This document shows, piece after piece, positions 51,075 to 60,733 of a DNA stretch of 64,000 nt (positions are counted from its first letter, which is position 1; the number at the start of each line of letters is the position of its first letter). This stretch comes from Flavobacterium sp. Root935 (GTDB taxonomy: Bacteria > Bacteroidota > Bacteroidia > Flavobacteriales > Flavobacteriaceae): NCBI RefSeq assembly GCF_001429295.1, contig NZ_LMJL01000008.1, forward strand, positions 537,360-601,359, given 5' to 3'. The translations under genes were made by a program, and so were the position numbers. The notes beneath the pieces are model-generated. The model saw only the letters and a program-made list of their open reading frames with translations. It was not told the DNA's origin and ran no database searches.

Positions 51075-52718
51075 TTAATTACCTTCTACTCTAAACCAGT
51101 CATAATCGGCATAACTGCTGTCGTTTACCGCTTTTGTTCCTGTGGCAAAAAGACCAATTTTTGCGCCGACCCATCTTCCTGCAACTGGTTTAAAAGAATC
51201 ACCTAATTTTTTGAAATTCTTTCCATCGATACTGTAATAAAAAGTAACTCTGGCATCAAACGGTTCTTTGTTCTGAATCATCTCCACTTTAGCGCGAAGC
51301 TGTACTTCTTTTTTATTTATCAAAACTGAGGCAATATCTTTTTCACCTTCTTTGACAGTTCTCGCATTTTTCATTGTGCGCTGTACCAGATTCAGATTTC
51401 CTGTTTTATCCTGTTCTATTGCGATATAAGAATAGTCTTCACCAAATACAATTAAACCAGAACTGCTTACTCCTGCTTCTGGATTGTTCTCGAAAGTCAG
51501 TTTTGCAGTTGCTGTAAAATTATCGCCTGGAAATTTTTGCAGTAAAAGGTTGGGCGACATCCACATTGTGTTGGTATTTTCATCGCGTGGAATACAGTTT
51601 AAACGCATAAATCCAAGATTTGCAGACGACCATCCCCAATGTTTAGCCGGGTCTTGATTGGCCTGCCACTGCCATTGTAATCCAAGTTGATGTCCATCAA
51701 ATTCATCAGAAGAAACCAAGGGAGTTGCAGGATAGTTTTTGCCTACATTTGGTTTTGTCCATTCTAAAACCGGTTCGCCAATACCATCTTTATTAGAATC
51801 TATTCCCATAATCGGCCAGTTATCTTTCCAAGTAACAGGCTGTAAATTGACTACACGTCCGTATGCCCAGCGATCTTGAAAATGTATGAACCATCCGTCA
51901 CCATTTGGCGTTTCTACATAACCTCCCTGATGTGGTCCATTCATTACAGTATTTCCTTGATGCAAAACTATTTTAGACTCATAAGGACCCCAAACATTTT
52001 TAGAGCGCATTGCCAATTGCCATCCGGGTTTTACACCTCCAGCGGGAGCCATAATCCAATAATAACCATCGCGTTTGTACATTTTAGAACCTTCAACTGT
52101 TGTGTGGCCGTTGTGTCCATCAAAAACCATCGCGGCATTGCCAATTAGTTTAGTGCCATCTGGCGTAAGTTCAGACAGCATTAAAACTGTTTTTACATTG
52201 GCACGGCTTCCTGCAAAAGCATAAGACAAATAGGCTTTTCCATCTTCATCCCAAAACGGACAAGTGTCGATAATTCCTTTTGCTTCTTTGACTAAAACTG
52301 GTTCTTCCCAAACACCTTCTGGATTTTTGGTTTTGACCATGTAAATTCCGAAATCTGGATCTCCCCAATAGATGAAATATTCTCCATTGTGGTAACGAAT
52401 AGAGGGAGCCCAAACGCCATCACCATGACGAACGGTGCGATAATGCTCAATAGGAAATTGATTTTGTAATGCATATCCAACCAACTGCCAATTTACCAAG
52501 TCTTTGGAATGAAGAATAGGAAGCCCGGGAATACTATTAAAACTGGATGCGGTCATATAATACCCCTCTTTGCCTGCACATACATCGGGATCCGAGTAAT
52601 CTACGTGTAAAATAGGGTTCTTATATTTTCCGTTTCCTAAATCGGCATTCCAGCCTTGAGCTTTTACTCCCAAATAACATAATAATCCAAGGGAAAGCAG
52701 TAATTGTTTGAATTTCAT
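51075..52718 (-). CDS. GH43 family glycoside hydrolase with C-terminal beta-sandwich
   Basis: The 547-residue protein has a signal peptide (MKFKQLLLSLGLLCYLGVKAQ). A five-bladed GH43 propeller (about 30-330) has NPILHVDYSDPDVC with the base Asp, VWAPSIRYHNGEYFIYWGD, the pKa-modulating Asp in GIIDTCPFWDEDGK and the acid Glu in HTTVEGSKMYKRDGYYW. A GH43_C2-like beta-sandwich follows (about 345-545, SDEFDGHQLGLQWQWQANQ). It would act on arabinan, xylose or related side chains of pectin; the subfamily cannot be fixed by eye. It is the first enzyme gene after the surface proteins, separated by 128 bp containing a strong hairpin. Confidence 0.92.
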   Translation of the reverse strand: MKFKQLLLSLGLLCYLGVKAQGWNADLGNGKYKNPILHVDYSDPDVCAGKEGYYMTASSFNSIPGLPILHSKDLVNWQLVGYALQNQFPIEHYRTVRHGDGVWAPSIRYHNGEYFIYWGDPDFGIYMVKTKNPEGVWEEPVLVKEAKGIIDTCPFWDEDGKAYLSYAFAGSRANVKTVLMLSELTPDGTKLIGNAAMVFDGHNGHTTVEGSKMYKRDGYYWIMAPAGGVKPGWQLAMRSKNVWGPYESKIVLHQGNTVMNGPHQGGYVETPNGDGWFIHFQDRWAYGRVVNLQPVTWKDNWPIMGIDSNKDGIGEPVLEWTKPNVGKNYPATPLVSSDEFDGHQLGLQWQWQANQDPAKHWGWSSANLGFMRLNCIPRDENTNTMWMSPNLLLQKFPGDNFTATAKLTFENNPEAGVSSSGLIVFGEDYSYIAIEQDKTGNLNLVQRTMKNARTVKEGEKDIASVLINKKEVQLRAKVEMIQNKEPFDARVTFYYSIDGKNFKKLGDSFKPVAGRWVGAKIGLFATGTKAVNDSSYADYDWFRVEGN

Positions 52719-52773
52719 TTTTTAATTGTTTTTGATATAATTCATTGATTCGTTTAGGTTAATCAGCATCGAA

Positions 52774-52820
52774 CAGTACATAGAAGTATCCTCAACCACA
52801 AGGATACTTCCTCAGTACTG
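52774..52820 (-). promoter_or_regulatory. Long hairpin between surface-protein and enzyme genes
   Basis: Inner stem GAAGTATCCT (52783-52792) pairs perfectly with AGGATACTTC (52801-52810) around an 8-nt loop. An outer stem CAGTAC (52774-52779) pairs with GTACTG (52815-52820). There is no T-run, so it is more likely an mRNA processing or stability element than a simple terminator. It lies in the 128-bp gap between 52718 and 52847. Confidence 0.7.
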
Positions 52821-52846
52821 AAACCACTTACTTAATTAACAAAAAC

Positions 52847-54496
52847 TTATGGGAGCCATCTCGTATCTCCTACTTTGTTGGTTACAATTGGAGAATTAGA
52901 GTCTTTAATCATTAAATTTCCGTTTGCTGGATCGACAAATAAATTTTGTGCACTAATGCCTAAATCTGTTCCTTGTATTCCAGCGGCACCAAGCAGATAA
53001 TCTGTTGTGGTGTAATTATTGCCGTATGTCGTAGGTGTGTTGGCCGCAATTGCCTGAATCACTTTACCGCAGGCAGAGGCCAGTAACACATTTTTAAAGA
53101 TTAATGTTGATCCTACTGCAGATGGTATATTGATTAATGATCTGTTGTAAGCATAATCGTAAATGGTAACATTTTGATATTCCAAATGAATTGGATATGC
53201 AGATGTTCCATAATCGAATAGGTTTTTAAAGTTTCTATTTTTATCTGTTGTCTGATAGTAATCTCTCATAAAAGTACAATTTGAGAAAACTGCTCTTTTT
53301 ACATTGTCAGCTCCGGCAGAACCAAAAGCAAATGTACCGTAAGGTCCTGTGTGTCCTCCAACTTGATCAAACGTGCAATAGCTCATATCAAAGTTTCCGA
53401 TTTCTTTGTATTTTCCGTTTCCTTGATGTCTCCAGAAACCTCTTTTGAAATAGTTGAAAACACAGTTGTAGAATGTGATAGATTCTACTGTCCAAGAAGT
53501 TCCACTATTAAAGAAATAGCTGGCATCTATAGTTTGGTAAAAACGAATATTTTCAAAAGCAAGAGATGATAAGTAAGATCCTTCTGCAATATTCCAGTTT
53601 CCGTTCATTTCAATCTGCGGACGTTCTCCTTGTGTTCCTCCTGTCAGCTTAAATCCTTTTGATATGGTAAACGGAGTAATTTTGAATAATGAACCTGCTT
53701 CAAGGAAATATTCTGTTCCTTCTGGAACCGTTGGATCGTCATTGTTAGTTCGCAGTAATGCATCTAAATCCATTCCTTTTGTTACAATAATAGTAGAAGC
53801 TGATGGTCCCGCAGAACGGAAAGAAACCTGATTATAAGGTTTATCATAACGTCTTGGTTTATTGTTATCAAAAATATTAACGTTATACAAAGTGTTTTTT
53901 TCTAATCCTTCAACCTTTGCTTCTCCTTTACTCATTTCATCAGAGGTTAATTTACGTCCAATAGCAGGAAGTTCTGCAGACTGAGCTGGCTGAACCGAGA
54001 TACTGTCTACTGGATTTCCAGCAGAAACTGCCCATGTTACAGTTACATTTGTTTCGGTAATATTCACTCTTTCTACTGGCTGTAAAATAGGATCAAACGG
54101 CGGGCGGTCTTCTGTCAAAGCGCTTGTGTAAGCCCATTGTGAATTATGATCTCCGTTAACGTGATTCGATCTTACTCTTATATAAAACTGGGTTTTATAA
54201 GGAATGTCGTCCATCAAAATTTGTGTATCTGTAATGGTATACGATTTGTACAAACTTTTATAATAGTTATCCAAATGAAGTTCAACTGTATAAGACGCTG
54301 CATCATTGACTTTGTACCACACCACAGCGATTGAATTGCTTTTTACTAATGGGGCAGGAAGCACGAATTTTGGCTGGAATAAGTCTTCGACAGGTTTATA
54401 ACGAAACTCATCTGTATCGCAGGATTTTAGCATTTCTCCACAGACAATTAAGCCCATAAATGATAAAATATAAATTAATGTTCTAAAATTTTTCAT
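52847..54496 (-). CDS. DUF4957/DUF5123-type surface glycan-binding lipoprotein
   Basis: The 549-residue protein has a signal ending MLKSC (lipidated Cys26). Two Fn3-like domains follow: about 40-135 (PAPLVKSNSIAVVWYKVNDAASYTVELHL) and about 140-235. A right-handed beta-helix of the DUF4957/DUF5123 type spans about 240-549, with repeated NGNWNIAEGSYLSSLAFENIRFY and VESITFYNCVFNYF strands and the C-terminal NGNLMIKDSNSPIVTNKVGDTRWLP. In position it replaces SusE/SusF directly after SusD and probably binds pectin at the surface. The same terminal motif (GDxRWL) closes the beta-helix module of the giant enzyme. Confidence 0.88.
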   Translation of the reverse strand: MKNFRTLIYILSFMGLIVCGEMLKSCDTDEFRYKPVEDLFQPKFVLPAPLVKSNSIAVVWYKVNDAASYTVELHLDNYYKSLYKSYTITDTQILMDDIPYKTQFYIRVRSNHVNGDHNSQWAYTSALTEDRPPFDPILQPVERVNITETNVTVTWAVSAGNPVDSISVQPAQSAELPAIGRKLTSDEMSKGEAKVEGLEKNTLYNVNIFDNNKPRRYDKPYNQVSFRSAGPSASTIIVTKGMDLDALLRTNNDDPTVPEGTEYFLEAGSLFKITPFTISKGFKLTGGTQGERPQIEMNGNWNIAEGSYLSSLAFENIRFYQTIDASYFFNSGTSWTVESITFYNCVFNYFKRGFWRHQGNGKYKEIGNFDMSYCTFDQVGGHTGPYGTFAFGSAGADNVKRAVFSNCTFMRDYYQTTDKNRNFKNLFDYGTSAYPIHLEYQNVTIYDYAYNRSLINIPSAVGSTLIFKNVLLASACGKVIQAIAANTPTTYGNNYTTTDYLLGAAGIQGTDLGISAQNLFVDPANGNLMIKDSNSPIVTNKVGDTRWLP

Positions 54497-54508
54497 ACTA
54501 CTATTCGA

Positions 54509-56401
54509 TTAAAAATTAAAACCATAAAAATTTTGAATGGCTCCTCGATGATCTGTAATTACCTTGGAAGGATAAGGACATAAATAACGTAATGGATCAT
54601 TTGGAGATACAGATGAAGCATTGTTGTAATTGATAAAACCTCTAAAACTCCATTTAATATCATTTCTAGGTTCATAACTTGCAGTATCATTATTTAATGA
54701 ATACCAGCTTATCGCAAACGGAAGTTCTGTATAACCAGCTGGACGTGCTTGTAGAATTTCATCAATACCTTTAATATCTAAAATGGTTCTGCCTGAGTTT
54801 GCAGGATCTGGAATATTTTTATAATAAATACTTCCTGGAACTTGGTCTATTCCCGGCACATAAGCTCCATTTGCTACGCGTCCCCAGTTAAGCAGTTTAT
54901 AATATTGATTGTAAATAACTTCACTAAATTTATTCCAGCGTGCTAGATCGAATTTACGTTTGCTTTCGCCTCCAAATTCCCATTTACGCTCATCCATAAT
55001 GGCTTTAAAAAACAACTCTGGAGATGATTTAGCTTGTACATAATTGTCTACTTTGTCCTGCCAGTTAGACTGCGCAAATGCTCTTCGACGCACTCGTCTC
55101 AAACATTCTTTGGCATCTTCGCGCGGACCAAAACGTTCGTTTACGGCTTCTGCATACATTAATAATACATCTGCAAATCGCATCCATGCGTAGTTTATAC
55201 CTGTTCCTTTTGTGCTGGTGCTTCCTAATGGATCTGTCATAAATAATTTCGACCATTTTCCTACTGCTAAACGTGCTAAATCCAGACGGATTACCTGATT
55301 CAGGTTTTGATCGTATGATAATGGTGCACATGTAATATCTCTTCTTAAATCTTTATTATCAAATGAATAAAGATATTCTCCGCATAAACTTAAATTTCCT
55401 GATGCGCTTCCGTATGGATGATTTCCTTCAATAATTGGAACTCCCACAAAATAGCCGTATTCTCCAGATGAGTTTTTTAGCATTGGCAGCGAAAATATCA
55501 CATCGTCATTAACTGGGGTTTCCCAATTATTTTGTTTTACCCAAAAATCTTTGAAACTCAATTTTAAATCGTGCTGTCTGCCTTGGATTACTTTATCCAG
55601 ATATTGAATGGCAATGTCATAATACTGCTCGTAATTTTTACCTCTTTCCATGTGCCCAATACTTGCAGGATTGTTTTCGTCAGGGCGAAGTGTCCATCCT
55701 CCTCTTGTAAGCGCCAGCAAACCAATTAAACTTTGATTGAAACTTCTCGATGCGCGTTCTACTCCATAATCTAATTCACTTGCATTTTTCATTAAAGGTT
55801 CAACCGATTTTAAATCGTCGATTAAAAACTCAAGAATTGTATTTCTATCGGTAACTCCTACGGCAAAATTTTCGTCTCCAGTTGAGGATTTTGTTCTAAA
55901 AACAACATCTCCCCAAATACGAATCATGTCTAAATAAACCATTGCGCGAAGTGTTTTTACTTCGCCATACATATGCATAATATTTGACGGCTGTGTTTTA
56001 GGATCTGAATTATATAGTTCTGAACTTTCAATTCCTTCAATTACATCATTTGCTGTATTGATAATTTTATACATCGCACTCCATGTCGAATTTAAGGTTG
56101 TCCAATATGGTTTTGGATCAAAACAGGCAATATCCGACCCGTTTCCGTTTACTGTATTGGTTGTAACTCCCGACATTTCGACATCGGTATTCATATTAAA
56201 AACAAAGGCCAGACGATTTGAATAAGCATCATCGGTAAGCATAAGCGTGTACACGCCGGCAACTGCAGATTGTATGTCTTTTTCTGATTTGAAAACTTCT
56301 GCCTGAGTAAAACCTGTTGCAGGCTGTACATCTAGATAATCTTCGCAGGCTGTAAAAGTCAGCGCAAAAATTAACAGAAAACTTAATAATATCTTTTTCA
56401 T
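54509..56401 (-). CDS. SusD/RagB-family lipoprotein of the pectin locus
   Basis: The 630-residue protein has signal MKKILLSFLLIFALTFTAC (lipidated Cys19), then EDYLDVQPATGFTQAEVFKS, the standard SusD start. Landmarks include MYGEVKTLRAMVYLDMIRIWGDV, NYAWMRFADVLLMYAEAVNERFG, DERKWEFGGESKRKFDLARWNKFSE and a Trp-rich C-terminal part. It binds glycan above the SusC channel. It lies 24 bp downstream of the SusC gene and 12 bp upstream of the DUF4957/DUF5123 lipoprotein gene, a classic PUL order. Confidence 0.95.
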   Translation of the reverse strand: MKKILLSFLLIFALTFTACEDYLDVQPATGFTQAEVFKSEKDIQSAVAGVYTLMLTDDAYSNRLAFVFNMNTDVEMSGVTTNTVNGNGSDIACFDPKPYWTTLNSTWSAMYKIINTANDVIEGIESSELYNSDPKTQPSNIMHMYGEVKTLRAMVYLDMIRIWGDVVFRTKSSTGDENFAVGVTDRNTILEFLIDDLKSVEPLMKNASELDYGVERASRSFNQSLIGLLALTRGGWTLRPDENNPASIGHMERGKNYEQYYDIAIQYLDKVIQGRQHDLKLSFKDFWVKQNNWETPVNDDVIFSLPMLKNSSGEYGYFVGVPIIEGNHPYGSASGNLSLCGEYLYSFDNKDLRRDITCAPLSYDQNLNQVIRLDLARLAVGKWSKLFMTDPLGSTSTKGTGINYAWMRFADVLLMYAEAVNERFGPREDAKECLRRVRRRAFAQSNWQDKVDNYVQAKSSPELFFKAIMDERKWEFGGESKRKFDLARWNKFSEVIYNQYYKLLNWGRVANGAYVPGIDQVPGSIYYKNIPDPANSGRTILDIKGIDEILQARPAGYTELPFAISWYSLNNDTASYEPRNDIKWSFRGFINYNNASSVSPNDPLRYLCPYPSKVITDHRGAIQNFYGFNF

Positions 56402-56425
56402 CTTTTTGTGATTTAATTCGTTTAA

Positions 56426-59400
56426 TTAAAATGACAGCTGCACTCCAAAAGCGTAGTTACGAGTTCTTGGATAGGCATTGTAATCAATATTTGGTGTTAG
56501 GCCTGTTTCCAGGTTTACTTCAGGATCATATCCAGAATAATTTGTCCAAACAAATAAGTTACTTCCGGTTACATAAAGTCTAATTCTGCTGAATCCTACT
56601 TTACTGCTGTTTTGCTTTGGAATTGTATATCCGATACTCAGATTATTTAATCGAAGAAACGAACCATCTTCAACGGCATAAGACATTGCAATAGGACGTC
56701 CGATACTCGTCGGATTCCACATTGTAGCATTTTCGTTTTGTTTCGCCAGCATTTCTGGTGAATAGCGAAGATCGTTCCCCATGTCATCAAAATTTCTCCA
56801 GCGGTTATTCAAACCTACTTCCATCCCTAAATTATTTTGTGTGTTTTGATACCATGAGGTCATCATGATTTTGTTGGCATTATACACATCAAAACCTGAC
56901 ATGAAATTGAAGAATGCAGATAAATCAAAGTTTTTCCAAACTGCATTTAAACCAAATCCTCCCGAGAAATTAGGATTAGTATCTCCAATAACTTTTCTGT
57001 CTTTATCTCCAATTACATACGTATTTGGATCTGACGGATCAACAGCTGTAAGTTTTTTGAATTTAGCATTTCCAGGACGCGGATCTCCCGAAAGATTTTT
57101 TGAGTTTGCTACACCGTCTTTCAATTTCCATGTTCTTGTAACTGAATCAAAAGATTCGAAATCATCCATTGTGTAGAAGCCATCATTTTCAAAACCAAAA
57201 ATTAAACCTTTTGTACCGCCAACATAAGCACGGTAATCGTCATCATTTAATAATTGTGTTCCTGCCCAGCCAGAACTAAGAATCCACTCTTGTTCTCCAC
57301 TTGAAAGCTTATCAATTTTGTTTTTGTTGTGCCCGATATTAAAAGTTAAATCAAGCTGAAAATCTTTTTTTCTGATAACATTTCCTGTAATTGCAAACTC
57401 AATTCCTTTGTTAGAAGTCTGCCCGACATTTGTCATCATTTTTGTAAAACCAGATACCGAAGCAATATCTGACGGCACTAATAAATCTTTTACTTTATTG
57501 TGATAAAAATCAAGACTACCTGTAAGGCGTTCGTTAAAGAAACCGAAATCAAGACCTAAGTTGGCGGTATAAGTTGTCTCCCATTTTACATTTGGATTGT
57601 TTAAGTATTTGTCATTATAAAAATTATAGTAATAATGATTTTCTTCTCCCCATCCTACAGAACGGTCTCTAGATACGCCGTAATATTTCGCATATAAATC
57701 GCCGCTGATTCTGTCATTTCCAGATGCTCCATAACTTACACGAGCTTTTAAGTTGGAAACCACTTTGCTGTCTTTTAAGAAACTTTCGTTTGAAACTCTC
57801 CAGGCAAAAGCTCCCGCAGGAAATACTCCCCATCTATTATCAGGTCCAAACTTTGTAGAACCATCCGTACGAACAGTAAACGTAAAAAGATATCTTTCGT
57901 CGAATCCGTAATTTACACGTCCGAAAAAGGAAGAAATTCTATTTGGAGAACCTGCGATTGAACCGTTATCAAAAGGAGTTCCTAATGCCAGATTATCTAA
58001 AGCTTTTGAACCTGAGATTTCTTCTGGGAAATAACGCGTGCGGTAAAATTTGGCAGAACTTTCCTGATCTTTAATTTCCTGCCCAAGCATTAATTGAAAA
58101 TCGTGTTTTTCCTTTAATTTGAATCCGTAGTTTAAAACATTGTTCAACTGCCATCTCGGCGACTGAGTCATAGACCAATATACAACAGGCAGATTATTAT
58201 TTGCATTGGCTGTACCAGTATCTGTACCCCAGAAACGACCATCTTCACTGTATTTGTATTCATAACCAAATGAAGAACGCAGTGTTAAACCTTTTTTGAT
58301 AGTCCAGGTTAATGCTCCGGTAGTATTAAAAGTTCGTGTAGTTCGTTCACGGTAATTCTTTTCTGATTCTTCTATTGGGTTGAAACGCGCACGTATTTCA
58401 TAATCTTCTGGATCAAAATAAGTATTATCATCTGGTAAAGTCATATAATCTTCTAAACCTGCCGTTGGTGCTTCGCGTAAAGCTCGAAGCAAACTAACAC
58501 CTTCTGTTCCAGAACCGTCTATTGTTTGATTTGTCAAACGGGTTTGATATTCGAAAGTAAGATTGTCTGTTAATTTTGAATTCAAGATTAAATAAAGATA
58601 GTTTTGGCGCATACCAGTTCCTATCAATGCTCCCGGCTGCTCTTGATTGACAAATGTGAATTTGAATTTCGTTTTTTCACTTCCTCCGTTAACGTTTATA
58701 TCGGTATATCTGGTAATTGGGTTACTTCCAAATATTTCGTCCTGCCAGTCTGTTCCTTTGTTGCCTTTATAAATGTATAATTCATTGGCACGTCCGTAAT
58801 TGTTATAAAATCCAGTTGGATTTGAGTTACGCTGACGTTCGTATTCATACTGCATCATTATGAACTCATACGGATCCATTACATCAAGGTGATTGGCAAG
58901 CGTTTTTATTTGTGTATAATTATGAATGTTTACCGAAACTTTTCCTGCCTTTGGGACTTTTGTAGTAACCAAAATTACTCCGTTGGCACCTCTCGCTCCA
59001 TAAACAGCTGTTGATGCAGCATCTTTTAAAACTTCTACAGATTCGATATCTGTTGGCGGAATATCATTTAAGTTGGCAACTTCAAATCCGTCAACCAAGA
59101 TTAATGGTGAGTTATCTTCTGTAATAGATCCGCCGCCGCGAACTCTAATCATAACTTCAGATCCTGGAGAACCATCGGCAGTTGTAACTTGCACACCTGG
59201 AAGTCTTCCTACCAAAGCTTCAGCTACCGAAGCTGTTGGTACTTTTGCTAACTCTGTACCTTTAATACTCGAAATCGCTCCTGTTAGATTTTTACGCTTT
59301 TGCGTACCATAACCAATAATTACGACTTCGTTCAGCTCACTGCTAGATTCTTTCATTTGAACAGTAATGCCAGATGTGCGCCCTTTTAACGCTACCGTTT

Positions 59401-59647
59401 CATCTGTCAAACCAATAAATTTGACAATCAAAACGGCTGTTTCTGGATCTGTCACGGCAATGCTGAATTTACCATCAAAATCGGTTACTGTATTTGTATT
59501 TTCATTTTTTACTATAATCGTTGCGCCGGGAATCAGCCCCATATTATCCCTTACTGTACCCGTCACGGTTACACGCTTCTGAGCATAAGCGCTGCATGTT
59601 AAAAGTAACACGGCTAAAATGCTCCAGATATATTTTTTTATCTTCAT
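56426..59647 (-). CDS. SusC/RagA TonB-dependent transporter of the pectin locus
   Basis: The 1073-residue protein has signal MKIKKYIWSILAVLLLTCSAYAQ. A carboxypeptidase-like sandwich (about 25-105, VTGTVRDNMGLIPGATIIVK) is followed by the SusC plug: VVIIGYGTQKRKNLTGAISS, LPGVQVTTADGSPGSEVMIRVRGGGS, VDGFEVANLNDIPPTDIESVEVLKDAASTAVYGARGANGVILVTTK. The barrel ends YAFGVQLSF. Unlike the SusC at 31161 it has no STN domain, matching control by the HTCS rather than by FecI/FecR. It imports oligogalacturonides (by context). The terminal aromatic barrel signature is typical. Confidence 0.95.
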   Translation of the reverse strand: MKIKKYIWSILAVLLLTCSAYAQKRVTVTGTVRDNMGLIPGATIIVKNENTNTVTDFDGKFSIAVTDPETAVLIVKFIGLTDETVALKGRTSGITVQMKESSSELNEVVIIGYGTQKRKNLTGAISSIKGTELAKVPTASVAEALVGRLPGVQVTTADGSPGSEVMIRVRGGGSITEDNSPLILVDGFEVANLNDIPPTDIESVEVLKDAASTAVYGARGANGVILVTTKVPKAGKVSVNIHNYTQIKTLANHLDVMDPYEFIMMQYEYERQRNSNPTGFYNNYGRANELYIYKGNKGTDWQDEIFGSNPITRYTDINVNGGSEKTKFKFTFVNQEQPGALIGTGMRQNYLYLILNSKLTDNLTFEYQTRLTNQTIDGSGTEGVSLLRALREAPTAGLEDYMTLPDDNTYFDPEDYEIRARFNPIEESEKNYRERTTRTFNTTGALTWTIKKGLTLRSSFGYEYKYSEDGRFWGTDTGTANANNNLPVVYWSMTQSPRWQLNNVLNYGFKLKEKHDFQLMLGQEIKDQESSAKFYRTRYFPEEISGSKALDNLALGTPFDNGSIAGSPNRISSFFGRVNYGFDERYLFTFTVRTDGSTKFGPDNRWGVFPAGAFAWRVSNESFLKDSKVVSNLKARVSYGASGNDRISGDLYAKYYGVSRDRSVGWGEENHYYYNFYNDKYLNNPNVKWETTYTANLGLDFGFFNERLTGSLDFYHNKVKDLLVPSDIASVSGFTKMMTNVGQTSNKGIEFAITGNVIRKKDFQLDLTFNIGHNKNKIDKLSSGEQEWILSSGWAGTQLLNDDDYRAYVGGTKGLIFGFENDGFYTMDDFESFDSVTRTWKLKDGVANSKNLSGDPRPGNAKFKKLTAVDPSDPNTYVIGDKDRKVIGDTNPNFSGGFGLNAVWKNFDLSAFFNFMSGFDVYNANKIMMTSWYQNTQNNLGMEVGLNNRWRNFDDMGNDLRYSPEMLAKQNENATMWNPTSIGRPIAMSYAVEDGSFLRLNNLSIGYTIPKQNSSKVGFSRIRLYVTGSNLFVWTNYSGYDPEVNLETGLTPNIDYNAYPRTRNYAFGVQLSF

Positions 59648-59809
59648 AACTAGACTATTTTTTTATTTGTTTTAAAAATGAAGTCATTAGATTTTATACT
59701 TATATGCAGAATGTTTCCACGATGATAGGATCATGTGTTATAAGTGTAAATCTGTTAAGGACTGCTTATTTTATTTTATTAAAGTATTCCGAGTGTATCC
59801 GCAGATGTA

Positions 59810-60571
59810 TTAAAGCTCATTTAAAAAGAAATCTGCATTCGTGACCTTATTGGCTTCAATAGGAAATGCTGCTTGTAATTCTTTTGTTTTTACAACCTGC
59901 ATGTTCTGATCTAAACACTCTATTTTAACACGAACATTGTTAGCTTCTTCGCCCGTTTGAAATAAAATAAAATCGTGTGTATAATTAATTCCGCCGCTGG
60001 CAGTTGCCTTACTTCTGGTAACAAACATGTCTTCTTTTACAAAAGTTCCATCAGAAACTTTATAGCCGCTTCGTTTTATGGAAACTGTTGTTTTAATTGT
60101 CGAATAACTTTTGTCTGCCGTAATATCCAATGATTTTAAACGTAGTATTCCTGTCCTCGTAATGATGTTCAAGGTAAGCGGTTCTTCAAAAGGAGATGCA
60201 TACGGCATGGCATCTGATAAGTTGACATGCTGGTTTGCCAATGCAGGCTGAGGCACAACCAAATCATTTAAATTGGTTGGAGAAGGAATCATTTGATCTG
60301 GATAATCGGATGCTACAAATTTGTATTTTCCATTGTCTAATGAAAAACGATAAAGCAAACTGTAATTAGCAAAATAATCTCCATTGTCTTTATAGACAAA
60401 TAAAGGTCTGGTTGAGATTCCGACATTCAAATTCCACGGCTCACCATTTAATTGAAAATCTAATGATTTGACTGTAGAACTTTCATATTTAAAATCATCA
60501 TTAGAGCAGGAAGTCAGCACGAAAAATAAACCCACTCCAAGTATTAGGTTTTTCATCATTTTCATATCCAT
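59810..60571 (-). CDS. Lipoprotein at the head of the pectin locus, unknown family
   Basis: The 253-residue protein begins MDMKMMKNLILGVGLFFVLTSC, with lipidated Cys22 (starts at the third or sixth codon are equally possible). The mature part is beta-rich: KSLDFQLNGEPWNLNVGISTR, NYSLLYRFSLDNGKYKFVASDYPDQMIP, LTLNIITRTGILRLKSLDIT and a C-terminal EANKVTNADFFLNEL. The LNG.PW...V and DYPDQM pattern suggests two beta-sandwich domains. It is upstream of SusC by 162 bp. It is probably a surface-exposed or periplasmic binding protein of the locus, which is inference. Confidence 0.8.
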   Translation of the reverse strand: MDMKMMKNLILGVGLFFVLTSCSNDDFKYESSTVKSLDFQLNGEPWNLNVGISTRPLFVYKDNGDYFANYSLLYRFSLDNGKYKFVASDYPDQMIPSPTNLNDLVVPQPALANQHVNLSDAMPYASPFEEPLTLNIITRTGILRLKSLDITADKSYSTIKTTVSIKRSGYKVSDGTFVKEDMFVTRSKATASGGINYTHDFILFQTGEEANNVRVKIECLDQNMQVVKTKELQAAFPIEANKVTNADFFLNEL

Positions 60572-60577
60572 ATAAAT

Positions 60578-60676
60578 TTAAAAATGAAGAATATTTGCCT
60601 TTTCGTTTCTTCTACAGCTGCGGCTGACTTTTTTCGTTGGTGGCGAAAATTTGGTGTGAGTGTTAGTTTGGTTCAT
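60578..60676 (-). CDS. Possible 32-residue leader ORF upstream of the PUL lipoprotein
   Basis: The ATG at 60676 opens 32 codons ending in TAA at 60578-60580, 6 bp before the lipoprotein start. The peptide MNQTNTHTKFSPPTKKVSRS, continuing CRRNEKANILHF, is basic and has no family I know. It lies between the TAGTTTTG box and the gene it precedes, the right place for a leader peptide. It may equally be a chance ORF. Confidence 0.25.
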   Translation of the reverse strand: MNQTNTHTKFSPPTKKVSRSCRRNEKANILHF

Positions 60677-60725
60677 AATTTTGGTTTTAAGATTAGTTAG
60701 TTAAAAATCCGTTAAGATTATGAAG

Positions 60726-60733
60726 CAAAACTA
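60726..60733 (-). promoter_or_regulatory. Candidate -7 box (TAGTTTTG) for the pectin locus
   Basis: On the minus strand TAGTTTTG (60726-60733) matches TAnnTTTG. A TTG lies upstream at 60748-60750 at 14 nt, shorter than usual. It would give a 5' leader of about 140 nt before the lipoprotein at 60571. Confidence 0.4.
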
